Source: Flammeovirgaceae bacterium
GTDB taxonomy: Bacteria > Bacteroidota > Bacteroidia > Cytophagales > Cyclobacteriaceae
Assembly: GCA_024638265.1 (NCBI GenBank)
Contig: JAHEKQ010000020.1
Location: 1 to 43,820, forward strand
Length of the DNA stretch: 43,820 nucleotides
Direction of reading: 5' to 3'
The notes below the pieces were generated by a model. That model made no database searches. It worked only from the letters and a program-made list of their open reading frames with translations, and was not told the origin of the DNA. This document shows positions 7,918-15,591 of the stretch, piece after piece. Made by a program: the position numbers and the translations under genes. Within the stretch, counting starts at the first letter, position 1. Every line of letters starts with the position of its first letter.

Positions 7918-9882
7918 CTATTCACCGCCCATTTTTTCCCCATCAAGAGACCATGATAACGGGACACTTGAACCTTCAGGAGATACTCTTACGTATCCCT
8001 GCATTTCCTGATGAAGTGCAGAACAGAAGTCTGTACAGTAGAATGGCCAAACACCTACCCGCTTTGGTTCCCATACGAAAGTCTCTGTCTGACCCGGCAT
8101 GATCAGTAATTCTGAAGTGTTTGCGCCAATCATGCTGACCCCGTGTGGCACATCATAATCCTGCTCCAGGTTAGTAATGTGGAAGTATACTTTATCACCT
8201 ACCATTATTCCTTCAATATTGTCAGGTGTAAAGTGGCTACGGATCGTTGACATATAGATATGTACCTCTGAACCATCCCGCTCCACTCTTGCTTCAGCAT
8301 CAGATTTGATACTATAAGGGTGATTATTGTCTTCCAGCCTGTAGAACTTCATTGAATTTGGCATAATGAGATCCGCAGGGGCACCCGCAGCATAGTGGGG
8401 CTCACCAATGGTAGGGAAGTCAAGCAGCAATTCCATTTTATCGCCGGAGATATCATATAATTGCGCGGAGTGAGTTAACTCCGGACCTGTTGGCAGGTAG
8501 CGGTCCTTGGTAATCTTGTTCATTGCAACCACGTACTTTCCAAATGGCTCCCTGGAGTTTCCACCGGGAATCATCAGGTGACCCACAGAATAATAGGTCG
8601 GTGCCCTGTCAATTACTTCCCAGGTACCGATTTCCCATTTTACCACTTCAGAGGAAATGAAAAATGTGGTGTAACCGTAACCTTTGCCATCAAATTCTGT
8701 ATGCAATGGACCTAATCCAGCTTGTTCTACTGAACCTGCCACCACGTCGTCGTAGTTAATGATCGGGATTCCATATGCGTCACCGTCAAACTTCTCGCCC
8801 TCGATGGCCTCCAGCATTTTAGAAAATGAATGAGCTGTGATTGAAGCCGCCAGTTTTCCGCTACCTATAATATACTCACCGGAAGGGTCAACATCGCAAC
8901 CGTGAGGGGACTTAGGTGTAGGAAGGAAATATACAAGACCGGGAAGTTCAGCTGGATCAAGAATACGGACCGTTTTGACCTGGTTCGAGGTTGTCATCTG
9001 AGTACTCTCATCCCATACATTATGCCTGTAATCGGTTTCCACTTCTGTGAATTTACCAGCTGCCATGTACTCCTCCGCCTTTTTCCAGTTTATGGCTGCA
9101 ATGAAATCCTTATCATTTTGTGAGGCATTGACCTCAAGAAGTGAGCTTGCTTCTTCTGTATTATATGTAGAAAAGAACATCCAACCATGTGAAGCACCCC
9201 GACCCGGGTGTGCAAGGTCATAGTTAAATCCGGGCATCATAATCTGGAACTCAATGTTCATATGACCCTCATCATCAACCTTTATAAAGGTTACCGCGCC
9301 TTTGAAGTTACCCTTGTATTCGTCAATTGGCATATCGCGTTGAGGATAGGGAACACTGAATCGGGTTCCCGCGACAACATACTCTGTATTTTCCGTTACA
9401 AAGGATGAACTGTGATTTCCAGCACTGTTGGGAATCTCAATAATTTCCTCTGTTTCAAATGTTGACAGGCTCACCCTCGCAATCCTGGGTGTATTATTGG
9501 CGTTGATAAAGCACCATCTTCCATCAACAACACCATCGGTTTGAGAAAGGTCCGGGTGGTGGGCATCATCCCATGGGATAGTTCCAAAAGATGTCTCAAG
9601 CATAGGTTTGGTTTCCTCGTTAAATCCATAGGCTTTTTCAGCATCGACTGAAAAAACAGGTACCACGCGGAAAAGCCGGCCTGAAGGCAAGCCGTAGATG
9701 GAAAGCTGACCACTATACCCACCGGAAATAAAAGCGTAGAACTCATCGAGTTCCCCTGGGGCTACATAGACCCGTTCCGCAATATCCCCAGACAATGCAC
9801 CTCCTTTTTCCGTGGAGTTACATCCGGGAATCAATACTATCAGCATCGCTGACAGCACGAATAACATATTTCTGATTTTCAT
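7918..9882 (-). CDS. nosZ: Nitrous oxide reductase, clade II type, predicted lipoprotein
   Basis: Reduces N2O to N2, the last step of denitrification. The 654-residue protein begins with a Sec-type signal ending at a lipobox-like LIPGC (Cys21), with no twin arginine, as in clade II enzymes. A seven-bladed propeller carries the CuZ histidines: H108 and H109 (DDAHH), H327 (SPHGCD), H394 (GPLHTEF), H435 (SVGHL) and H496 (GEPHYA), with another from the segment H225-H232. The C-terminal cupredoxin domain has the CuA ligands: H580 (DVPHGV), C616, C620, H624 and M627 in YCTDFCSALHQEM. All key residues are present, so the enzyme looks active. No nosR is in the window, again as in clade II clusters. 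Confidence 0.97.
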   Translation of the reverse strand: MKIRNMLFVLSAMLIVLIPGCNSTEKGGALSGDIAERVYVAPGELDEFYAFISGGYSGQLSIYGLPSGRLFRVVPVFSVDAEKAYGFNEETKPMLETSFGTIPWDDAHHPDLSQTDGVVDGRWCFINANNTPRIARVSLSTFETEEIIEIPNSAGNHSSSFVTENTEYVVAGTRFSVPYPQRDMPIDEYKGNFKGAVTFIKVDDEGHMNIEFQIMMPGFNYDLAHPGRGASHGWMFFSTYNTEEASSLLEVNASQNDKDFIAAINWKKAEEYMAAGKFTEVETDYRHNVWDESTQMTTSNQVKTVRILDPAELPGLVYFLPTPKSPHGCDVDPSGEYIIGSGKLAASITAHSFSKMLEAIEGEKFDGDAYGIPIINYDDVVAGSVEQAGLGPLHTEFDGKGYGYTTFFISSEVVKWEIGTWEVIDRAPTYYSVGHLMIPGGNSREPFGKYVVAMNKITKDRYLPTGPELTHSAQLYDISGDKMELLLDFPTIGEPHYAAGAPADLIMPNSMKFYRLEDNNHPYSIKSDAEARVERDGSEVHIYMSTIRSHFTPDNIEGIMVGDKVYFHITNLEQDYDVPHGVSMIGANTSELLIMPGQTETFVWEPKRVGVWPFYCTDFCSALHQEMQGYVRVSPEGSSVPLSWSLDGEKMGGE

Positions 9883-9907
9883 TTTATTGAACTTTAGTAT
9901 TTATGAC

Positions 9908-10471
9908 TTATTCAGGAAGGATCACCGTATCGACTACATTGATAATCCCGTTGGAGGTCTCGATCGTACCAACCACTTTGGCGCCACCAACAAAAACGTC
10001 CTCACCGTCAACGACAATGTCCAGGTAGTCGCCCGTGGCCATGTATAGTTTCCTTTCCCGTGAGGCCTCCTTTTTCAGGGCATCCAGGTCGTAACGTCCC
10101 GGTGCCGCATGTCTTGTCAGAATGGTAGCCAGGTCAGATTTATTTTCAGGTAATAGTAGATTGTCCACTGTTCCTTCAGGTAGCTTTCCGAAGGCATCAT
10201 TTGTGGGAGCAAAAACCGTAAGTGGCCCCGCGTTAACAAGAATGTGTTCAATCTCTGCAGCCTGCACTGCTGCCACAAGGGTCGAATGGGCTTCTGACCC
10301 AATGGCTACTTGCAGGATGTTCGCATCGGATTCTTCATCCACAACTGAGGCCTGTCCTAATGGCCTTGTATCTTCGAGGCCTTCCGCCTCTTCTGTTTGA
10401 CCCGGACCCGAGCCACAAGACCAACAAATGACTATAGGTATCACGAGAAGTGATAGGTTTAAACGCTTCAT
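9908..10471 (-). CDS. Fasciclin (FAS1) domain lipoprotein
   Basis: A 187-residue exported lipoprotein: short signal, lipobox-like CWSC (Cys19), an acidic linker to about residue 45, then one FAS1 domain with the family landmarks LTVFAPTNDAF and the closing NGIINVVDTVILP. FAS1 domains mediate adhesion or protein-protein contact and are often found with periplasmic redox proteins in this phylum. The frame extends upstream to 10504, overlapping the cytochrome gene, but ATG 10469-10471 gives a proper signal peptide and a small gap. It lies between the cytochrome c gene and nosZ, so it probably serves the nos system; how is not known. Confidence 0.88.
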   Translation of the reverse strand: MKRLNLSLLVIPIVICWSCGSGPGQTEEAEGLEDTRPLGQASVVDEESDANILQVAIGSEAHSTLVAAVQAAEIEHILVNAGPLTVFAPTNDAFGKLPEGTVDNLLLPENKSDLATILTRHAAPGRYDLDALKKEASRERKLYMATGDYLDIVVDGEDVFVGGAKVVGTIETSNGIINVVDTVILPE

Positions 10472-10481
10472 AGTTTTGATA

Positions 10482-10949
10482 TTAAAGTGTTCGAAAATAT
10501 TCAAGTACTGCCCTGGCCTGTTCTTCGGTCAGGTTCTGGTTTGCCATTGGCGACATATTGTATTCAATAAGCAACAGTTTGGCAATGGGGTCTTTCTGGA
10601 CCATTTCCTCTGGATTGAGAATCATGTTCATAACCCATGCAGGAGTTCTCCTTTCAAAAATACCTGCAGGAGCGGGACCGATGAATTTCTTATCAGGCTT
10701 GTGACAGGCAGAACACATCGTGTTATAGATCTCCATACCCTCTGCAGCAAGTGCCTCGTCAATCTCTGAAGTCAATTCAAAAGATTCGATAGGACCCACT
10801 CCGTTATAGGATTTATAATTCGCTTCGGCTTCTGCAAGAGTCGCAGGCATTTTCACTTGTCCGGGAGCTGATGATTCAGTCTTGTCACCCCCTCCCCCAC
10901 AAGCAAAAAATATTGCTGAAACAGCAATAAAGGTTAGTACATTTCTCAT
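10482..10949 (-). CDS. Monoheme cytochrome c lipoprotein of the nos operon
   Basis: A 155-residue lipoprotein (lipobox FFAC, Cys17) with one heme c site CSACH (C79, C82, H83) and a likely axial methionine in NMSPMAN near residue 130, followed by the typical C-terminal helix. It is the first gene of the nos operon and is a good candidate for electron donor to the CuA site of NosZ, a role that clade II clusters fill with c-type cytochromes. The intergenic region upstream, shared with the Rrf2 gene, carries a palindrome that may control it. Confidence 0.92.
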   Translation of the reverse strand: MRNVLTFIAVSAIFFACGGGGDKTESSAPGQVKMPATLAEAEANYKSYNGVGPIESFELTSEIDEALAAEGMEIYNTMCSACHKPDKKFIGPAPAGIFERRTPAWVMNMILNPEEMVQKDPIAKLLLIEYNMSPMANQNLTEEQARAVLEYFRTL

Positions 10950-10992
10950 CTGAATAATTGATTTGGTTTATGTCTACAAAATAAGATAATAA

Positions 10993-11004
10993 GATATTTA
11001 TATC
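10993..11004. promoter_or_regulatory. Candidate Rrf2/NsrR operator between the nos operon and its regulator
   Basis: GATAT (10993-10997), two T, ATATC (11000-11004) is a perfect inverted repeat in the 90-base region between the cytochrome start and the Rrf2 start. The flanking AAGATATTT is similar in style to the AAGATGCATTT half-sites of enteric NsrR. On the minus strand it lies just upstream of a TTATTTTG box that could be the -7 element of the nos promoter. No footprint evidence exists, and AT-rich DNA makes short palindromes common. Confidence 0.4.
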
Positions 11005-11039
11005 CTATTTAATTCAATTAATTTTTTTACATTTATAAT

Positions 11040-11471
11040 GTGTTCTCCAATTCAACAAAATATGCCATCAGGGCCATTTTGCAGCTGTCCACACTCCCAC
11101 CGCAAGAACGCGCAACAGTAGATGAATTAGCTAGTGTGCTCGACCTTCCTAAAGCCTATCTCAGTAAACTTCTTCAACAACTTTCACGGGCTGATGTAAT
11201 CTCATCTTCAAAGGGGCGTGGTGGGGGATTCTTTCTTTCCAATTCGAACCTGAAACGACCTCTCATAGATCTCATAGAATGCCTAGAAGGGCATAATGTT
11301 CTCAAGAAATGTCTGCTGGGTCTTCCCAACTGCTCCGACAAAAATCCCTGTGCGCTGCATACGTATTATAAAGAGTTCAGAATCGACCTAGAACGCGTCC
11401 TTATGAAAGAGTCACTGAGGGACCTCGTGCTTGACTCAGACCTGCTTAACCGGATTCCCAAAAAGTCATGA
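11040..11471 (+). CDS. Rrf2-family transcription regulator, NsrR-like
   Basis: A 143-residue regulator with an N-terminal winged helix (STKYAIRAI at the start, KAYLSKLLQQLSRADVI as recognition region, KGRGGGFFL as wing) and three cysteines C91, C98 and C104 in the positions that bind an Fe-S cluster in NsrR, IscR and RsrR. The start is GTG 11040-11042; an ATG at 11038 is out of frame. It diverges from the nos operon with 90 bases between, so control of nos by nitric oxide or oxygen through the Fe-S cluster is a reasonable inference. Which signal it senses cannot be read from the sequence. Confidence 0.88.
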   Translation: MFSNSTKYAIRAILQLSTLPPQERATVDELASVLDLPKAYLSKLLQQLSRADVISSSKGRGGGFFLSNSNLKRPLIDLIECLEGHNVLKKCLLGLPNCSDKNPCALHTYYKEFRIDLERVLMKESLRDLVLDSDLLNRIPKKS

Positions 11472-11538
11472 TGTTGACAATTATTCAATCCCACATTTTG
11501 TTTGGAAACATATAGCCTATTGAGTTTGTAAATACTGC

Positions 11539-11901
11539 ATGGAAACAACGAACAGACATTATGCAGTTATCGACCCGGTCCGTCGTCGAATAACTGTAAA
11601 ATACCAAGGTGAGACCATCCTCGAATCGGAAGATGGCCTTATCCTTAAGGAAGTGGGAAAATCTGTCTACGACCCAGTGTATTATTTTCCCAAACAAGAT
11701 CTTTCGGTGGACTTGCTTCCCGAGGATTCCAGGTCAAGCCATTGTCCAATCAAAGGGGATGCAAAATACTGGAATTTGGATCAAGCCACTGATAACTACT
11801 TTGCCTGGAGTTACGAAGAACCCTTGCCGATGAGCAAGAAGATCAAGGGACATATTGCTTTTAATCCCAACTATGTCACCTTTATCTCGGCCCCTCTATA
11901 G
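11539..11901 (+). CDS. DUF427 domain protein
   Basis: A 120-residue cytoplasmic protein. The conserved DUF427 landmarks are visible: the start of the domain (VKYQGETILES), DPVYYFPKQD, the CPIKGDAKYW turn and FAWSYEEPLP near residues 88-97. The biochemical role of the family is not established. It ends immediately before a heptamer repeat that also encodes the end of the converging TonB receptor gene. It is separated from the Rrf2 gene by 67 bases and could share its transcript. Confidence 0.87.
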   Translation: METTNRHYAVIDPVRRRITVKYQGETILESEDGLILKEVGKSVYDPVYYFPKQDLSVDLLPEDSRSSHCPIKGDAKYWNLDQATDNYFAWSYEEPLPMSKKIKGHIAFNPNYVTFISAPL

Positions 11902-11903
11902 AT

Positions 11904-11938
11904 TATTCTCTATCATCTATTCTCTATTCTCTACTCCC
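11904..11938. repeat. Degenerate heptamer array (TATTCTC type)
   Basis: Five in-phase 7-base units: TATTCTC, TATCATC, TATTCTC, TATTCTC, TACTCCC. It fills the gap between two converging genes and encodes the last codons and the stop of the TonB receptor on the minus strand. Confidence 0.75.
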
Positions 11939-14439
11939 ATTAGCTTATACCTCAATCCCGAGTATATCATCCTGCCAAAGATGGGTCCCCATACCAGTGA
12001 ACTATCGAAATAATTACCAAAGGGATCATCGGCCGCAATGATTGGGTTGTTCTGGCGGAAGTTAGTAATATTCTCCACGCCGAGATAAAGAGAGAATTTA
12101 GCTCCCCAGTTTTTGGTTACCTGGCCTGAAAGCAGCCCGAACGTAGGGGAAAACTCTTCGCGCTGGTAGTCACTAGGGTTCGCTCCCGTAAATGGGATTC
12201 TCTTTGCACCCTGACGGTTATAGGTTATATCAAAAGCCCACCCATTGCTCAATTCATAGGCTATATTGGCAAATGCCCTGTGGTTAGCAACCAATGGCTT
12301 CAATAATAAGCCTGGTTGGTAATCTGCTCTTACATCCAGCCATCGGTAAGCGAGCCGGATGTCAAAGCGCTTGAACAACTCGTAATCCAGCTGTGCCTGC
12401 AGGCTATTTGAAAATGACTGACCTTGAAGGTTGTAGAAAGATACTGCCTGGGTATCATCATCGAGATCCACGATTACCTGGTTAGTAAAATCTGTCCTGT
12501 AGTAGTCAACACTGAACGTGCCTTCACTGTAGTTTACGTTAAAATACTGGGTCAGATTTAATCCATAATTCCATGCGATTTCCGGGTCCAGCCCATACGG
12601 GTTGGATGGATCGTTGCCCTGGATATTCCAGGTTCGCGAGGTTGCCATCAGGCCTGCATTGTCTGCAAATATCCTTGCTGTCCTTTGCCCCCGGCCGGCC
12701 GTGAGCCTTAAAACAGTATTTTCACTCGCTGCGTACCGTATGAAAGTCCTGGGAGTCACAAATGTCCCAAATAGATTGTGATAATCAGCTCGTAATCCCA
12801 CCACAGCACTGAATTTATCTAAATAGTTATAGGTGTACTCGGCAAATACGCCAGGCACGGTTTCCCGGTATTGATAATCCGTACCCTCAAAGTTCTCGTC
12901 ATAGTCATCGAACATGAAGGATGATCCAATCCTGTAAGTATGATTGGTATTTCCGATGATACTCTGAAATAAGAAGTTTGCGTACAAAAAGCTCTGTTCT
13001 CCAGAATATTCCCGAAGTCCAAAGTAAGAATCCTGCTGGTGGTAGCTTCCAGATAACTGAAGGCCGAAACTTTGGTAAGGCTTTTCGTCACTGATCTTCC
13101 CAATTTTCATCCAGCCTTCCACCCTGTTGATATCGATCGCGTTTCCCCATACAGTCGAGGAACCCCGATCCGATTCCGGGTCAAAGTTCAACTGGCCACC
13201 ATTGTTGGAGAAAATAGTTCCTTTTACTCCCCCCTGCAGATAAAGACCTTCACTGTATTTCTCCCACCTGTTGAGTCCAATAAATCGGGTTCCCAGGGGA
13301 TTGTCGAGAAACCCATCACTGTTTACATCATTTTTGGTTCCGTTGTAAGTTCCGTGCAGCAACAGGCTTGTCCCCCAATTTTTACCGACGTCCTGTTGCA
13401 GGTGGGTATTTAACTCCAGCCTGCCCATCCTGTTGGCATACAGGTTGACAAAGAACCTTTCCATATCAGCTGGATTCTTCAGGTCAACATTGATCTGTCC
13501 ACTGATACTTTCAAATCCATTGGCCACCGACCCTGTACCCTTATTCAGCTGTATATTTTCCACCCATGTACCCGGTGTAAAGGTCAGACCCTGAATACCG
13601 GCCAGTCCCCTGGTGTCCGGAAGGTTTTCACGCATGATCTGGGTATAAGTCCCCGAGAGCCCCAGCATCTGTATTTGTCGCGTACCGGTGACTGCATCAG
13701 TAAATGATACATCCACACTGGGAGTGGTTTCAAAACTCTCAGACAGGTTACAGCAGGCCGCCTTCAAGAGCTCCTTTTCCCCAATATTCTGGATTTGCAG
13801 GGATTCAAGATAGTCAATCTCTGTAGCCCTTTTTCTTCCAAATATTTCCACCCCTTCCAATATGGTTGAGGGATTCATATCCACTTCGAGGTGGTGCTTT
13901 CCAGTCACATCAATTGTGTCATTGCTATAACCCACATAGCTGATCACCACCTTTGAGGTACCATGCACATGGGGGAGTTCAAATCCACCATATTCGTCTG
14001 AAGTCGCCCCCGTTGTAGTACCTTCCCAGAATACATTTGCACCCATCAGGGGTTGTTTTATTCCCTGGCCATCACTCTCGAATATATGCCCCATGAGGGA
14101 TTCCATATTGTCAATCCGGTATAGACAGCAGTCAGGTAATGCGGAATAGACCTCATCTCTTGCCTTGAATAGTGGCGTATCATGACCTACCCCGGCTATG
14201 ACCCTGTGAATCGAGTCGAGGCTTACTTTTTCTTCCTGAAACGCAACGGTGAAAAGTTTGGAGTCCACATCCCAATTGGCCATCCGAACACCGGAGAGGT
14301 CGATCACTGCAGATTCAATCCGGTTCTTACACATTCCGCATACCCCAGACACTTCGAATTCTTCCTGTACGAATTTATCCTGGGCATTGACAGTCAACCC
14401 CGCAAGGGTAATTAATAAGATTAAGTATGTATTTTTCAT
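11917..14439 (-). CDS. TonB-dependent receptor with N-terminal heavy-metal-associated domain
   Basis: An 840-residue outer-membrane receptor. Order: signal peptide (1-19, ending VNAQ); an HMA-like domain with GVCGMC (C34, C37) to about residue 95; a DCC pair near 104; a CarboxypepD_reg-like beta-sandwich (about 115-205); a plug that begins with AACCNLSESFETTPSVD near 230; and a 22-strand-type barrel to the C-terminus. The CxxC domain is the fold used by copper chaperones, so copper or a related metal is the likely cargo. The neighbouring HYC_CC_PP gene upstream supports this. Copper uptake would match the copper enzymes NosZ and multicopper oxidase in the window. The final residues GVENRE come from a heptamer repeat. 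Confidence 0.9.
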   Translation of the reverse strand: MKNTYLILLITLAGLTVNAQDKFVQEEFEVSGVCGMCKNRIESAVIDLSGVRMANWDVDSKLFTVAFQEEKVSLDSIHRVIAGVGHDTPLFKARDEVYSALPDCCLYRIDNMESLMGHIFESDGQGIKQPLMGANVFWEGTTTGATSDEYGGFELPHVHGTSKVVISYVGYSNDTIDVTGKHHLEVDMNPSTILEGVEIFGRKRATEIDYLESLQIQNIGEKELLKAACCNLSESFETTPSVDVSFTDAVTGTRQIQMLGLSGTYTQIMRENLPDTRGLAGIQGLTFTPGTWVENIQLNKGTGSVANGFESISGQINVDLKNPADMERFFVNLYANRMGRLELNTHLQQDVGKNWGTSLLLHGTYNGTKNDVNSDGFLDNPLGTRFIGLNRWEKYSEGLYLQGGVKGTIFSNNGGQLNFDPESDRGSSTVWGNAIDINRVEGWMKIGKISDEKPYQSFGLQLSGSYHQQDSYFGLREYSGEQSFLYANFLFQSIIGNTNHTYRIGSSFMFDDYDENFEGTDYQYRETVPGVFAEYTYNYLDKFSAVVGLRADYHNLFGTFVTPRTFIRYAASENTVLRLTAGRGQRTARIFADNAGLMATSRTWNIQGNDPSNPYGLDPEIAWNYGLNLTQYFNVNYSEGTFSVDYYRTDFTNQVIVDLDDDTQAVSFYNLQGQSFSNSLQAQLDYELFKRFDIRLAYRWLDVRADYQPGLLLKPLVANHRAFANIAYELSNGWAFDITYNRQGAKRIPFTGANPSDYQREEFSPTFGLLSGQVTKNWGAKFSLYLGVENITNFRQNNPIIAADDPFGNYFDSSLVWGPIFGRMIYSGLRYKLMGVENRE

Positions 14440-14444
14440 TTGAC

Positions 14445-14497
14445 GCTAAGTATTAATAATTACTGATTAAGACATTGGGTAACCAGTAGTACTTAGC
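14445..14497 (-). promoter_or_regulatory. Long-range inverted repeat in the leader of the TonB receptor gene
   Basis: GCTAAGTA (14445-14452) and TACTTAGC (14490-14497) are perfect 8-base arms 37 bases apart. Inside them TACTG (14461-14465) and CAGTA (14484-14488) form a second stem. On the minus strand the structure covers the stop codon of the HYC_CC_PP gene and ends a few bases before the receptor start, so it could modulate read-through or translation between the two genes. No known riboswitch class was recognised. Confidence 0.4.
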
Positions 14498-14885
14498 CGT
14501 AGTAGGTAAGAGAGCAATTGATGAGCCGGACCTGCCTGGAAGGCGGTGGTGGGAGATCCAAAAATACCTCAGTGCCCACAACCATGCTTGGGAAGGCCAA
14601 CTCAATCTCCGCAAAATTAGCCTTAGTAATAATCCAATCGTTGGAAACAGTAAATTGATGATTTACCGGGGAGTGGTCATCATCGAGTTTGATCAGCTGC
14701 TGCTCATCTTCACAGCAATCCATCATCCCCTTCATATCCCCACAACAGCACTCTTTCTCGACCTGGAAGAGCTGGGTAGATTTAACCTTTCCCATACAGG
14801 AATGACTGTAAAATACCACCCCGCTACTTACAACGAAGTAGAGTACTGCAGAAAATACGATCGATGCCTTTTTTATCACCTTCAC
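14493..14885 (-). CDS. HYC_CC_PP family protein
   Basis: A 130-residue protein with an N-terminal membrane or signal segment (about 6-26) followed by YSHSCMG, a cysteine cluster ECCCGDMKGMMDCCED near 45-60 and a PPPP run near residue 113. This matches the Bacteroidota HYC_CC_PP family, named for exactly these three motifs (here the first is HSC). Such proteins sit beside HMA/TonB receptor genes and probably handle copper or another soft metal in the periplasm. Distance to the receptor gene is 53 bases, filled by a two-stem inverted repeat. Confidence 0.85.
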   Translation of the reverse strand: MKVIKKASIVFSAVLYFVVSSGVVFYSHSCMGKVKSTQLFQVEKECCCGDMKGMMDCCEDEQQLIKLDDDHSPVNHQFTVSNDWIITKANFAEIELAFPSMVVGTEVFLDLPPPPSRQVRLINCSLTYYG

Positions 14886-14937
14886 TTATACAAAGTTACG
14901 AAAACCCTTGTAATTTGTTGTAACAACAAATAAACCA

Positions 14938-15519
14938 TTGCTGTTCAAACGCCATACACTGGAGGGTATACGCCAAGGTGTAATCACCGTGGCTTTCCGA
15001 AAATGGAAACGCCCAACCGTAAAGGAAGGGGGTACGCTTCAAACTCCCGCAGGCCAGCTTTACATCCGCAAGATCAGCCCGGTGCGTATTGATGAAATAA
15101 ACTTACACGAGCTACATGCTGCGGGGCTTTCTGATCAAGAGGAGTTAAAAGCTCTGATTGCCGACAGGGAAGGTGAGCTCGTAAAAGTGGAGTTCGATTT
15201 CCTGGGTGGTGATCCCAGGGAGGCCCTGCGTAAACAGAGGGACATTCCGGCCAAAGAAATAGACCGGATCATTTCAAGAATTCATAAACTGGACCAGAAT
15301 GTTATTTCGAGAGATTGGGCGAGTAATATACTTAAGCTAATTGACCAATATCCCGGTAAACGGGCCGCGGACCTGGCTGAAATGATGGGGGTAGAAAAAG
15401 ATTGGCTCAAACCCCAAATCAGGAAACTCAAGGCAATGGGTCTCACGGAAAGCCTGGAAGTGGGGTATCGGCTATCTCCCAGGGGCCAAGTGATTTTGGA
15501 AGTGAATAGTAGAAAGTAG
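14938..15519 (+). CDS. ASCH-like domain fused to a winged-helix domain
   Basis: A 193-residue cytoplasmic protein. Residues 1-95 form a compact beta-rich ASCH/PUA-like domain (FKRHTLEGIRQGVITVAFRKWKR at the start, then GGTLQTPAGQLYI), a fold that binds RNA or nucleobases. Residues 115-190 look like a helix-turn-helix (AADLAEMMGVEKDWLKPQIRKL) with a wing. I infer a nucleic-acid-binding regulator or RNA modulator; the target is unknown. The start is TTG 14938-14940. The last residues and the TAG stop come from an AGTAGAA heptamer repeat. Confidence 0.72.
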   Translation: MLFKRHTLEGIRQGVITVAFRKWKRPTVKEGGTLQTPAGQLYIRKISPVRIDEINLHELHAAGLSDQEELKALIADREGELVKVEFDFLGGDPREALRKQRDIPAKEIDRIISRIHKLDQNVISRDWASNILKLIDQYPGKRAADLAEMMGVEKDWLKPQIRKLKAMGLTESLEVGYRLSPRGQVILEVNSRK

Positions 15520-15591
15520 AAAGCACCCTTATAACCTTCTACCCATTCACCTATTCACCCATTCACCCATCTACCCTTCAACCCTTCAACC
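15501..15591. repeat. Heptamer then octamer array between converging genes
   Basis: Three heptamers AGTGAAT, AGTAGAA, AGTAGAA (15501-15521) contain the stop of the ASCH gene. After a short gap, seven in-phase octamers of the form C[AT]TC[AT]ACC follow (15536-15591), with CATTCACC and CTTCAACC as typical units. The final C of the last octamer is part of the TAG stop of the amidohydrolase on the minus strand. Confidence 0.8.
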
